Shown here piece by piece: positions 1 to 6,527 of a DNA stretch of 18,595 bases (the first letter of the stretch is position 1; each line of letters begins with the position of its first letter). The notes beneath the pieces are model-generated. The model was not told the origin of the DNA. It was given only the letters and a program-made list of their open reading frames with translations, and searched no databases. The stretch comes from 66-474 sp035277545 (lineage in GTDB: Bacteria; Pseudomonadota; Gammaproteobacteria; Xanthomonadales; Rhodanobacteraceae). The DNA is taken from assembly GCA_035277545.1 (NCBI GenBank), contig DATEKI010000293.1:1-18595 (forward strand). The letters are read 5' to 3'. The translations under genes and the position numbers were made by a program.

Positions 1-94
1 GAGTCCGAACCCTGAACTGCAATTCATCGCTGAATCACTAAGGTTCAAAGGTTTGGACGTCTTGCATCGATGAACTTTCGTCCACCTGCAAGCC

Positions 95-157
95 GCCCAC
101 ACAAGTCACCTGTGCACACTGTCAAGGAACTTTGCGGTGCGAACCCGAGGGTTTCGC
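95..157 (-). promoter_or_regulatory. rRNA leader antitermination region (boxB-boxA-boxC)
   Basis: Reading the minus strand, a hairpin with one bulged base (139-157, arms GCGAA..ACCC / GGGT..TCGC) precedes AGTTCCTTGACA (120-131). That resembles the rRNA boxA TGCTCTTTAACA at 8 of 12 positions. After 16 bases comes TGTGTGGGC (95-103), the same string found at nearly the same distance behind boxA in E. coli rrn leaders (from memory). In rRNA operons these elements recruit the Nus antitermination complex. A second TTGACA-like string inside boxA is therefore read as antitermination sequence and not as a promoter. Confidence 0.72.
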
Positions 158-188
158 GTTCACGAACATTTCGTCACGTGAGCCGCCC

Positions 189-216
189 ATTGTAGCCAGG
201 TTTTCGGGGCTGTCAA
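189..216 (-). promoter_or_regulatory. Strong sigma70 promoter of a leftward rRNA operon
   Basis: On the minus strand a perfect -35 box TTGACA (211-216) is followed by a 16-base spacer and a -10 box TACAAT (189-194), five of six matches to consensus. Transcription should start near 182 and run leftward off the window. The leader that follows carries boxB, boxA and boxC-like elements of an rRNA operon, so the target is probably 16S rRNA, which would begin just beyond the left edge. An 11-bp-arm palindrome abuts and partly overlaps the -35 box. The rRNA gene itself is not in the window, so its identity is an inference. Confidence 0.78.
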
Positions 217-237
217 CAACTTTCGAGAAAGTTGTTG
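214..237. repeat. Perfect palindrome at the rRNA promoter -35/UP position
   Basis: CAACAACTTTC (214-224) and GAAAGTTGTTG (227-237) form 11-bp arms around a 2-base centre. The left arm shares three bases with the -35 box of the rRNA promoter and the rest covers the place of an UP element. It could be a regulator site or simply an AT-richer UP element that is symmetrical. Confidence 0.7.
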
Positions 238-370
238 CAGACCGGAAACCGTCCCTGCGACGCTCTGCGTCACGCGGGCCGACAAGGATAGCGTGATCGA
301 TTCCGGTTTGGAAGTGGTCCCGTGCAAAGCCGCGCTACACTTGGGTTTTGGCCCATCCAAGGCGACCTCG

Positions 371-838
371 ATGCGAATGTTTCCCCTGCTTGGCGCACCC
401 CTTTTCATCGTGGCGCTGGCGTGCCCGGCCTGCGCCGCGCCGCCGGCCGCCGCTGCCGGCCCCACGGTGGCGCTGGACGGGCACCATTTCAGCGTTGAAC
501 TCGCGACCACGCCTGCCGAACAGGAGCACGGGCTGATGGATCGCACGGCGATGCCGGCCGATCACGGCATGTTGTTCGTGTTCCCGGATTCGCAGCCGCG
601 CACGTTCTGGATGAAGAACACGCTGATTCCGCTGGACATGCTGTTTTTCGACGCGAGCCACCACCTCGTGGCCATCCAGGCCAACGCACAACCGTGCAAG
701 GTGGACCCGTGCCAGCTTTATCCCAGCGGCACGCCCGCGCGTTACGTGCTTGAACTGAACGCCGGGACCGCAGCGAAACTGGGCGCACGCACCGGCGACG
801 TGATGACGCTCTCCGGCATGCCTTCCGGCACCCAGTGA
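371..838 (+). CDS. Secreted DUF192 (UPF0127) family protein
   Basis: This 155-residue protein belongs to DUF192, a small beta-rich family of unknown biochemical role. The N-terminus (about residues 1-23, ending ACPACAA) is a signal peptide, so the product should be periplasmic. Family hallmarks are in order: HGLMDR (53-58), HGMLFVF (65-71), FWMKNTLIPLDMLFFD (79-94) and the C-terminal YVLELNAG (125-132). I chose the ATG at 371, which gives a compact signal peptide and has AAGG eight bases upstream; an in-frame ATG at 377 is also possible and the one at 293 gives an implausible leader. The gene is divergent from the rRNA promoter and its last 97 bases overlap a candidate minus-strand small gene. 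The family call is firm; the function is not known. Confidence 0.9.
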   Translation: MRMFPLLGAPLFIVALACPACAAPPAAAAGPTVALDGHHFSVELATTPAEQEHGLMDRTAMPADHGMLFVFPDSQPRTFWMKNTLIPLDMLFFDASHHLVAIQANAQPCKVDPCQLYPSGTPARYVLELNAGTAAKLGARTGDVMTLSGMPSGTQ

Positions 839-948
839 AAGACGCCATCGGCGTCGTGCATGCAGGTGAAGTTGAGAGGCAGCGGGATCAGCCGGCCCGG
901 GGGCTCGCTGTCGAACCAGCGGTCATCGAATGGCACGAATTCGCGCAT
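742..948 (-). CDS. Candidate small protein overlapping the DUF192 gene end
   Basis: An ORF of 68 residues begins MREFVPFDDRWFDSE and runs antiparallel into the last 97 bases of the DUF192 gene. Three things favour it. A strong ribosome binding site, GGGGAG, lies six bases before the ATG at 948. In the part that overlaps no other gene (about 38 codons) roughly four in five codons end in G or C, as in neighbouring real genes. The residues there look protein-like (WFDSEPPGRLIPLPLNF), unlike the Arg/Ala-rich shadow frames of this GC-rich DNA. I recognise no family, signal peptide or membrane segment. It lies 158 bases downstream of rubredoxin on the same strand and might share its transcript. An in-frame ATG six bases upstream (952-954) would leave no spacing for the ribosome site. 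Confidence 0.5.
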   Translation of the reverse strand: MREFVPFDDRWFDSEPPGRLIPLPLNFTCMHDADGVFHWVPEGMPESVITSPVRAPSFAAVPAFSSST

Positions 949-974
949 GTGCATCTCCCCGATCCTTCGTTGGA

Positions 975-998
975 TTCATGCAAGCACACCCGCATGAA
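975..998. repeat. Small inverted repeat between rubredoxin and the small ORF
   Basis: TTCATGC (975-981) and GCATGAA (992-998) form a 7-bp stem with a 10-base loop; GG/CC pairs could extend it past one bulged base. There is no T-run beside it, so it is not a typical terminator. It sits in the leader of the candidate small gene, or after the rubredoxin gene on the same strand. The rest of 955-1106 shows nothing I can name. Confidence 0.3.
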
Positions 999-1106
999 CC
1001 AGGGGTGACGCAATTGGGGCAATGCCGTGGCACTTTTGCATCACCGTATCCGGGCTCCGGCCACGGACAGGCCGGGATGGCGGGAGCGGCGATCGCGGAA
1101 GCGACC

Positions 1107-1304
1107 TCACGTCATTTCGATCATTTCGAAATCGTCCTTGGTGACACCGCAATCCGGGCACGTCCAGGTGTCCGGAATATCCTCCCAGCGCGTGCCCGGT
1201 TCGATGCCCTCCTCGGGAAGGCCGGCTTCCTCGTCGTAGATGAACCCGCACACCACGCACATGAATTTGCGGTAGGCGACGACGGTTTGGGCGGAAGCAT
1301 TCAT
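1107..1304 (-). CDS. Rubredoxin
   Basis: A 65-residue single-domain rubredoxin, a small cytoplasmic one-electron carrier that holds one iron through four cysteines. The two ligand pairs are CVVC (C16, C19) and CPDC (C49, C52). The family core is present: GFIYDEEAGLPEEGIEPGT (20-38), W40 and W47. Length is slightly above the usual 52-56 because of a short N-terminal extension before the YRKFMCVVCG segment. The start at 1304 has no clear ribosome binding site, but the domain is complete from here. It is transcribed divergently from thiE, with 85 bases between the start codons. The electron-transfer partner cannot be read from this window. Confidence 0.93.
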   Translation of the reverse strand: MNASAQTVVAYRKFMCVVCGFIYDEEAGLPEEGIEPGTRWEDIPDTWTCPDCGVTKDDFEMIEMT

Positions 1305-1389
1305 GGCAGGTGACGCGAGAGGTGACGTCCTCTATTGTCGCAAGTTGCGCGCCTGCGCGAAAGCGAACCATTGACGCAAGTCAAGCCGA

Positions 1390-2055
1390 ATGCCACGGAA
1401 CGCCTCGAATCCACGCAACCCATTGTCCGCGGCCGGGCTCCGCAACGGGCTTTACGCCATCACCGACGGGCCGCGCGCCGATCTCCTGCCGGCCGCGCGT
1501 GCCGCACTGGAAGGCGGGGCGGCGATGCTGCAATACCGCGACAAGACGTGCGACACCGTGCGCAGGTTGCGCGAAGCGCGCTTATTGACGACGATGTGCG
1601 CCGAATTCGACGTGCCGCTGATCGTCAACGACGACGTCGAACTTGCGCACGCCAACGGCGCCGCGGGCGTACACCTGGGCGAAGACGATCACGGGATCGT
1701 CGAAGCACGCGCGGAGTTGGGCGCCGGCGCGATCATCGGCGTCTCCTGCTACGACTCCCTGCAGCGCGCGCGTGACGCCGCCGCCGCGGGCGCGGACTAC
1801 CTTGCGTTCGGCGCTTTCTTTCCTTCGGCCACCAAACCCCGCGCACGCCATGCGACGCCCGATTTGCTTCGCGGTGCACGGGAATTCGGCCTGCCCCTGG
1901 TGGCGATCGGCGGCATCACCGCCGAAAATGGCAGGTCGCTGATCGAAGCGGGGGCGGATTTCCTCGCCGTCGTGTCCGGGGTGTTCGGCGCAGCCGACAT
2001 CCGTACCGCCGCGTGGCGATATGCAAGGCTTTTCGACACGGACCCGATCGGATAA
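1390..2055 (+). CDS. thiE: Thiamine-phosphate synthase
   Basis: ThiE joins hydroxymethylpyrimidine diphosphate and thiazole phosphate to make thiamine phosphate, releasing PPi, in the cytoplasm. The 221-residue TIM barrel carries the expected motifs: QYRDK (48-52, pyrophosphate and pyrimidine binding), NDD (80-82, Mg2+), HLGEDD (95-100), a GVS strand end (117-119), SATK (146-149) and the phosphate-binding VAIGGIT (171-177) and VVSG (194-197). The N-terminus before residue 17 is not conserved and no good ribosome binding site precedes the ATG, so the true start could be a little different. hemL follows 101 bases downstream on the same strand. No TPP riboswitch was recognised upstream in the 85 bases shared with rubredoxin. 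Confidence 0.93.
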   Translation: MPRNASNPRNPLSAAGLRNGLYAITDGPRADLLPAARAALEGGAAMLQYRDKTCDTVRRLREARLLTTMCAEFDVPLIVNDDVELAHANGAAGVHLGEDDHGIVEARAELGAGAIIGVSCYDSLQRARDAAAAGADYLAFGAFFPSATKPRARHATPDLLRGAREFGLPLVAIGGITAENGRSLIEAGADFLAVVSGVFGAADIRTAAWRYARLFDTDPIG

Positions 2056-2115
2056 AAGCGGATACAGACGAAAACGGCATCAGCATCGATGGTTGTATCC
2101 GCCTTGATCCGTGTC
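2035..2115. repeat. Nested inverted repeats at the thiE-hemL junction
   Basis: The outer arms GACACGGA (2035-2042) and TCCGTGTC (2108-2115) are exact complements, and so are the inner arms GCGGATACA (2058-2066) and TGTATCCGC (2094-2102). The outer left arm lies in the last codons of thiE. RNA from this junction could fold into a long branched hairpin. It may be a dispersed repeat, a processing site or an attenuator before hemL; no T-run follows it. Confidence 0.5.
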
Positions 2116-2156
2116 CAATGCCCTTTCGCTTTTCTACCCGATATATCGAACCAACC

Positions 2157-3440
2157 ATGCCAAGCAACCACGAACTCTTCCAGCGCGCGCAACAGCTCCT
2201 TCCCGGCGGCGTCGATTCGCCGGTGCGCGCCTTCAGGTCGGTCGGCGGAGAACCCTTCATCACCGCCCGGGCCGATGGCCCATATCTCTGGGACGTCGAG
2301 GGCAGGCGTTACATCGACTACGTGGGCTCGTGGGGACCGATGATCGCGGGCCACAATCACCCGCACGTGCGCGAGGCGGTCGAGCGCGCGGTGCGCGACG
2401 GGTTGTCGTTCGGCACGCCGTGCCCCGCCGAGGCCGAACTCGCCCATGCGATCCGGACGCTGGTGCCGTCCATGGAAATGCTGCGCTTCGTCAACTCCGG
2501 CACCGAAGCCACGATGTCGGCGTTGCGCCTCGCGCGCGGCGCGACCGGACGCGAACGCTTCGTGAAGTTCGAGGGCTGCTACCACGGGCATGGCGATTCG
2601 TTCCTGGTCAAGGCCGGATCCGGCGCGCTGACGCTGGGCGTGCCGGATTCGCCCGGCGTGCCGAAGCCGCTGGCGGACCTCACCATCACGCTGCCGTACA
2701 ACGACATCGACGCCGCGCGCGCACTGTTCGACGAAATGGGCAAGACGATTGCCTGCGTGATCGTGGAACCCGTCGCCGGCAACATGAACTGCGTGCCGCC
2801 GCGGCCCGGATTCCTGCAGACCCTGCGGGAGCTGTGCACGCGCAACGGGGCGTTGCTGGTCTTCGATGAAGTGATGACGGGGTTTCGGGTGGCCGTGGGT
2901 GGGGCGCAATCCCTGTACGCGATCACGCCGGATCTCACCACGCTCGGCAAGGTCATCGGTGGCGGCATGCCGGTCGGCGCCTACGGCGGACGCCGCGACC
3001 TGATGGAACAGGTCGCGCCCGCGGGCCCGATCTACCAGGCTGGCACGCTGTCGGGCAATCCGGTGGCGATGGCGGCCGGCATGGCAATGCTGGATCTGGT
3101 GCGCGAACCCGGTTTCCATGAACGCCTGTCGCTCAAGACGCGGGCGCTGTGCGATGGCCTGCTTGCCTGCGCGCGCGACGCCGGCGTCCCATTCTCGGCC
3201 AACCGCGTGGGTGGCATGTTCGGCTTGTTCTTCAGCCGGGAAAAGGTCGAAACGTTCGCGCAGGCCACGGCCTGCGACCGCGAAGCCTTCAACCGATTTT
3301 TCCACGCGATGCTGGAACGCGGCGTGTACTTCGCGCCCAGCGCGTTCGAAGCCGGCTTCATGTCGACGGCACACGATGATGGCGTGATCGCGGAAACGCT
3401 CGACGCCGCGCGCAAGGCGTTTGCGGCGGTGCGCGGCTAG
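2157..3440 (+). CDS. hemL: Glutamate-1-semialdehyde 2,1-aminomutase
   Basis: HemL converts glutamate-1-semialdehyde to 5-aminolevulinate, the last step of the C5 route into haem, using PLP. The 427-residue length matches the family. Visible motifs are the N-terminal HELFQRAQQLLPGGVDSPVR (5-24), the glycine-rich GSWGPMIAGHNHPHV (58-71), the gate segment VNSGTEATMSA (112-122), YHGHGDSF (142-149), FDEVMTGFRV (236-245) and the PLP lysine K265 in TTLGKVIGGGMPVGAYGG. I chose the ATG at 2157 because the family begins at this point; the reading frame stays open upstream to 2013, but that part is thiE's tail in another frame plus the inverted repeats. The ribosome binding site is weak. The gene is convergent with gloA (7 bases between stops) with no obvious terminator. 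Confidence 0.96.
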   Translation: MPSNHELFQRAQQLLPGGVDSPVRAFRSVGGEPFITARADGPYLWDVEGRRYIDYVGSWGPMIAGHNHPHVREAVERAVRDGLSFGTPCPAEAELAHAIRTLVPSMEMLRFVNSGTEATMSALRLARGATGRERFVKFEGCYHGHGDSFLVKAGSGALTLGVPDSPGVPKPLADLTITLPYNDIDAARALFDEMGKTIACVIVEPVAGNMNCVPPRPGFLQTLRELCTRNGALLVFDEVMTGFRVAVGGAQSLYAITPDLTTLGKVIGGGMPVGAYGGRRDLMEQVAPAGPIYQAGTLSGNPVAMAAGMAMLDLVREPGFHERLSLKTRALCDGLLACARDAGVPFSANRVGGMFGLFFSREKVETFAQATACDREAFNRFFHAMLERGVYFAPSAFEAGFMSTAHDDGVIAETLDAARKAFAAVRG

Positions 3441-3447
3441 AGGGGGT

Positions 3448-3870
3448 TTACCACTGTCCACTGTTGGGCATCGACGCCCACGGTTCGGCCGGTGCCTTCG
3501 CCTCGCCCGCCTGCAGCAATTCGATCGAGATCATGTCGGGCGAGCGCACGAAAGCCATGTGACCGTCGCGCGGCGGACGGTTGATGGTCACGCCCATCGC
3601 CTGCAAACGCGCGCATGTCGCGTAGATGTCATCCACGCGAAACGCCAGATGGCCGAAATTGCGCGCGGAACCGTAATCTTCCGCCGAATCCCAGTTGTAG
3701 GTCAGCTCGATTTCCGCTTCGGGGCTGCCGGGGGCCGACAGGAATGCCAAGGTGTACTTGCCTTGCGGCACCTCCCTGCGGCGCACTTCGCGCAGGCCAA
3801 GTCCGTCGCAGTAAAAGCGCAGCGACGCATCCAGGTCGCGCACGCGCACCATGCTGTGCAGGTATTTCAT
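3448..3870 (-). CDS. gloA: Glyoxalase I (lactoylglutathione lyase)
   Basis: GloA isomerises the hemithioacetal of methylglyoxal and glutathione to S-lactoylglutathione in the cytoplasm. The 140-residue protein has the two beta-alpha-beta-beta-beta modules of the VOC fold and matches the E. coli type enzyme closely at LHSMVRVRDLDASLRFY (4-20), EIELTYNW (53-60) and FGHLAF (72-77). The four metal ligands are in place: H5, E55, H74 and E117. The compact single-domain form without the long inserts of eukaryotic enzymes suggests the Ni/Co-dependent class. GAGGAG lies just upstream of the ATG. The last 20 residues extend past the domain and are not recognisable. The gene is divergent from a trans-sulfuration type enzyme across an 87-base region with two inverted repeats. 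Confidence 0.9.
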   Translation of the reverse strand: MKYLHSMVRVRDLDASLRFYCDGLGLREVRRREVPQGKYTLAFLSAPGSPEAEIELTYNWDSAEDYGSARNFGHLAFRVDDIYATCARLQAMGVTINRPPRDGHMAFVRSPDMISIELLQAGEAKAPAEPWASMPNSGQW

Positions 3871-3881
3871 GCTTTCTCCTC

Positions 3882-3905
3882 GCCGGCACCAACGTTGGTT
3901 CCGGC
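3882..3905. promoter_or_regulatory. Operator-like palindrome between gloA and the PLP enzyme gene
   Basis: ACCAACGTTGGT (3888-3899) is a perfect 12-base palindrome. After one mismatched pair it continues outward with GCCGG and CCGGC, giving 24 bases with 11 of 12 pairs matching. It lies directly upstream of the gloA ribosome binding site in the 87-base region between two divergent start codons, so it could act as an operator or as a hairpin in the gloA leader. Confidence 0.5.
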
Positions 3906-3922
3906 CGTTCCGTTATCTTGGG

Positions 3923-3941
3923 TGCATCGCTGGCCGATGCA
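3923..3941. repeat. Hairpin in the leader of the PLP enzyme gene
   Basis: TGCATCG (3923-3929) and CGATGCA (3935-3941) form a 7-bp stem with a 5-base loop, ending six bases before the GGAG ribosome binding site at 3947. It might affect translation start of the downstream gene or be part of the divergent control region. Confidence 0.45.
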
Positions 3942-3957
3942 AGTTTGGAGACATCCG

Positions 3958-5082
3958 ATGAGCCACAAGTTCGACACACTGGCGGTGCACGCGGGCGCGG
4001 AGCCCGACCCTGAAACGGGCGCGGTGGCGCCTCCGATCCACCTCTCGACCACCTTCCTGCACGGCGCCGACGACGATCCGGCCGCCTTCAGCTACCAGCG
4101 CGACGACAATCCGACCCAGCGCCGCCTCGAAGCCGCGCTGGCCGCGCTGGAAGGCGGCGAACGTGCGCTGGCGTTCGCATCGGGCATGGCCGCGGTCGCC
4201 GCCGTGCTGGACACCCTGCAACGCGGGCAACGCGTGGTGGTACCGGAGGATTGCTATGTCGGCACGCGCGGCTACGTGACCGAAGTGCTCCCCGAACGCG
4301 GCGTCGACGTGCTCACGGTCGATACCACCGATCTCGATGCCGTGCGCGCGGCCTGCGCCGACGGGGTCGCCCTGCTCTGGGCGGAATCACCCTCCAATCC
4401 CCGCCTGCGCATCAGCGACCTCGCCGCGCTGGCGACGATCGCCCACGCAGGCGGCGCGCGCTTCGCCTGCGACAACACCTTCGCGACGCCGGTGCTGCAA
4501 CGCCCACTGGAACTCGGCGCCGACATCGTGATGCATTCGACCACGAAATATTTCGGCGGCCACAGCGACGTGCTGGGCGGCGCGCTGGTGTTCGCGCACA
4601 ACGACGATTTCGCCGAACGCATCACGGCGCGGCGCCTGCTGACCGGCGCCATCCTCGCACCCTTCAGTGCCTGGCTGACGCTGCGCGGCTGCCGATCGCT
4701 GCCCGCAAGGATGGCGCTGCACTGCGCCAACGCGCTCAAGGTCGCGGAATTCCTTGCCACGCACCCCGCCGTCGAGCGCGTGAACTTCCCCGGATTGCCG
4801 ACGCATCCCGGACACGCGATCGCCAACCGTCAGATGAACGGCTGCGGCGCGATGCTCAGCGTCGAATTGCGCAGTGGTTACGACGCGGCCCTGCGCCTCG
4901 CGCGTGGCACGAAGATTTTCGCCAACGCGACCTCGCTGGGCGGCTGCGAATCGCTGATCGAGCACCGCGCATCGGCCGAGGGTGCGCACACGCATTCACC
5001 GCCCGGATTGGTGCGCTTGTCGGTGGGCCTGGAAGACGCCGATGACCTGATCGAGGATCTGCGCCAGGCGCTTGCCCCGTAG
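3958..5082 (+). CDS. Trans-sulfuration family PLP enzyme (cystathionine synthase/lyase-like)
   Basis: A 374-residue cytoplasmic enzyme of the Cys/Met metabolism PLP family, which includes cystathionine gamma-synthase, cystathionine lyases and O-acetylhomoserine sulfhydrylase. Evidence: VHAGAEPDPETGAVAPPIHL (10-29), the phosphate-binding YQR (46-48) in a YxR..NPT segment, SGMAAV (75-80), the Schiff-base lysine K197 in HSTTKYFGGHSD, and the C-terminal SLGGCESLIEHR (336-347) and RLSVGLED (363-370). The usual NPTR is NPTQ (51-54) here. The ATG at 3958 has GGAG seven bases upstream. Which reaction it runs cannot be settled from motifs, so no symbol is given. Its stop codon TAG is the second to fourth base of a palindromic repeat element. 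Confidence 0.9.
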   Translation: MSHKFDTLAVHAGAEPDPETGAVAPPIHLSTTFLHGADDDPAAFSYQRDDNPTQRRLEAALAALEGGERALAFASGMAAVAAVLDTLQRGQRVVVPEDCYVGTRGYVTEVLPERGVDVLTVDTTDLDAVRAACADGVALLWAESPSNPRLRISDLAALATIAHAGGARFACDNTFATPVLQRPLELGADIVMHSTTKYFGGHSDVLGGALVFAHNDDFAERITARRLLTGAILAPFSAWLTLRGCRSLPARMALHCANALKVAEFLATHPAVERVNFPGLPTHPGHAIANRQMNGCGAMLSVELRSGYDAALRLARGTKIFANATSLGGCESLIEHRASAEGAHTHSPPGLVRLSVGLEDADDLIEDLRQALAP

Positions 5083-5151
5083 GGCGGGTTTCAACCCGCC
5101 AAACCGCACGGCAAGGCAAAAGCCTTCAAGGCGGGGCAAGACCCGCCCTAC
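5079..5151. repeat. REP/BIME-like palindromic element between convergent genes
   Basis: The outer arms GTAGGGCGGGT (5079-5089) and ACCCGCCCTAC (5141-5151) are exact complements. Each arm also belongs to its own hairpin (GGCGGGT/ACCCGCC at 5083-5100 and GGCGGG/CCCGCC at 5130-5147), and a smaller AAGGC-AAAA-GCCTT hairpin lies in the middle. This is the architecture of a paired repetitive extragenic palindrome. The GTAG at one end gives the TAG stop of the PLP enzyme gene; the CTAC at the other gives the TAG stop of the convergent regulator gene. It may also work as a two-way terminator. Confidence 0.75.
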
Positions 5152-5810
5152 GCGTTTTTCTTCCCGCCCGGCGGCCCGACATGGAACCTGCACGCCGGCG
5201 CTCCGTGCAACATGCACTGCGTCCGTTGCACCGGGTGCCCTGTCGCGGCGCTCATGAAGGCCAGGTCGAACCGGCACACGTCGGGGTGCTTCCGCGCGAG
5301 GGAGTGGAACACGCAATTCCAAGCTTCCACTTCCGCGTGGCCGCCGGCATCCACGACCTGTGCTTCGTAGCCCAGCGTGTCGAGCTGCTCGGCGAGCAGT
5401 CGCGTCACTTCCGCCGGATCCCTGGCCGCCGCGATCCTTTCGGCGGCATCCTGGCCCAGCTTCGCCCCCATCGCGGCCAGCATCGCCTGCACGGCCTGGA
5501 CACCTTCATGCGCGTAGAGATACTCGAGCACGCCGCCCGCGATCAACGCATAGTTGCGGGGGAACAACTCGCGCCCGGCCGGCAGCAGCACGAAACAGGC
5601 GCGCGGCCGGCCGCCGCTGGGGATGGCTTCACCACGCGCCACGAATCCATGCGCCATCAACGCGGTCAGGTGTTGCCTGACCGCGTTGTGGGTGATGCCG
5701 ATGACCCTGCACAGTTCTTCCACGGTCGCGCCCTGCGGCGACAGCAACAGCTTGCGCAGCAGTTTCTGCTGGGTGCCGCCGAGTTGACGCAGGGCGCTCG
5801 CGTTTCGCAC
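5148..5810 (-). CDS. SufR-like winged-helix regulator with C-terminal cysteines
   Basis: About 220 residues. An N-terminal winged helix-turn-helix (ATVEELCRVIGITHNAVRQHL, cited as ATVEELCRVIG and ITHNAVRQHL, about 29-48) is followed by a wing with GGRPRACFVL. A helical middle leads to a C-terminal segment with four cysteines (about C166, C179, C199, C207, GTG numbering) in NCVFHSLARKHPDVC and QCMLHGAPAC. That layout resembles SufR, the [4Fe-4S]-sensing repressor; the 12-residue and 27-residue gaps between C166, C179 and C207 agree with what I recall for the SufR ligands. No suf genes are visible, so the target is unknown. I prefer the GTG at 5810, four bases past the upstream gene's stop; an ATG at 5864 would overlap that gene by 50 bases and adds residues that look non-conserved. 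It probably forms an operon with the upstream three-repeat protein. Confidence 0.82.
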   Translation of the reverse strand: MRNASALRQLGGTQQKLLRKLLLSPQGATVEELCRVIGITHNAVRQHLTALMAHGFVARGEAIPSGGRPRACFVLLPAGRELFPRNYALIAGGVLEYLYAHEGVQAVQAMLAAMGAKLGQDAAERIAAARDPAEVTRLLAEQLDTLGYEAQVVDAGGHAEVEAWNCVFHSLARKHPDVCRFDLAFMSAATGHPVQRTQCMLHGAPACRFHVGPPGGKKNA

Positions 5811-5814
5811 GGAC

Positions 5815-6471
5815 TCAATGTGCCTTGTTCGGGAACTGCTTGGCAATGCCACTGGCCAGCACATCCGCGATCATGTCCATGTGCTGCTGCATCCCGGCCC
5901 AGGACTTCGCCTGCTCGGCTTCCGGCGCATTCGACATCATTTCGTCGATCTGGGTCTTGTGGTCGTTGACGTGCATCATCAGCGCGCCCTGCAGCGTGCC
6001 TTCGGTCCAGTTCGGGTTGGCGCCCGCCAGGAACTTGGCAATCGCCGTCGCGTTGCTGGCGAGATCGTCCATCGCCTTCTGCTCGCCCGCCTTGCTACCC
6101 GCCTTGGTGGCATCGGTCAGCGCCTTCACGCCGCCCCAGTGTCCGGCCAGCAATTTCAGCAGACCGGCGCCCGCATCCTTGCCGTAAAACCCGGCGACCG
6201 CGTCGGAGATTTGCTTGGCGTTCGCGACCACGGCATCCGCCGCCTTCTTCTCACCGGCCTTGTCGCCGGCATGCACCGCCAGCGCGTAATCACGGGTGGC
6301 GACGAGGTGACCATGCCACAGCGAACGCAGCGCGGCATGCAGTTGGGGGGCGGCAGGCGCCGCCGCGGGTGCGGACGTCGCCGCCTGCGCGGGCTGGGCC
6401 AGGGTGGCCGGCGCGGTGGCGGCAAATGCCAGTCCGAGCGCGAGTGCACAAGCTGTTGAAAGCGATTTCAT
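5815..6471 (-). CDS. Periplasmic helical protein of three 56-residue repeats
   Basis: A 218-residue protein of unrecognised family. Residues 1-25 or 1-30 form a signal peptide, then an Ala/Pro-rich linker to about 42. The mature part has three tandem repeats of 56 residues: H55, H111 and H167 sit at the same place in each, as do L48, L104 and L160. Repeats 1 and 2 match well (AGDKAGEKKA at 68-77 against AGSKAGEQKA at 124-133; NA at 84-85 and 140-141); repeat 3 has diverged. Each repeat looks like a helical hairpin, and nine histidines occur overall (45, 53, 55, 67, 111, 167, 171, 197, 218), which suggests metal or haem binding, an inference only. AGGAG lies seven bases before the ATG. A SufR-like regulator follows directly, and an AT-rich inverted repeat covers the promoter. 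Confidence 0.85.
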   Translation of the reverse strand: MKSLSTACALALGLAFAATAPATLAQPAQAATSAPAAAPAAPQLHAALRSLWHGHLVATRDYALAVHAGDKAGEKKAADAVVANAKQISDAVAGFYGKDAGAGLLKLLAGHWGGVKALTDATKAGSKAGEQKAMDDLASNATAIAKFLAGANPNWTEGTLQGALMMHVNDHKTQIDEMMSNAPEAEQAKSWAGMQQHMDMIADVLASGIAKQFPNKAH

Positions 6472-6527
6472 GTTGGGTCTCCTGATGTGAATCGCCGGGT
6501 GGCGACTGCGCCATCTTGAGCGATTGG

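Noticed and set aside
115..131. Second promoter (TTGACA) in the rRNA leader
   Set aside because: The string is part of the boxA element and no -10 box follows at suitable spacing.
1305..1389. TPP riboswitch upstream of thiE
   Set aside because: The region is only 85 bases and shows none of the conserved THI-box strings.
2013..2156. Upstream extension of hemL by 48 codons
   Set aside because: It overlaps the end of thiE and the inverted repeats; the family's first residues begin at 2157.
1797..3461. 554-codon minus-strand ORF across thiE and hemL
   Set aside because: Antisense shadow of two conserved genes in GC-rich DNA; no recognisable domain.
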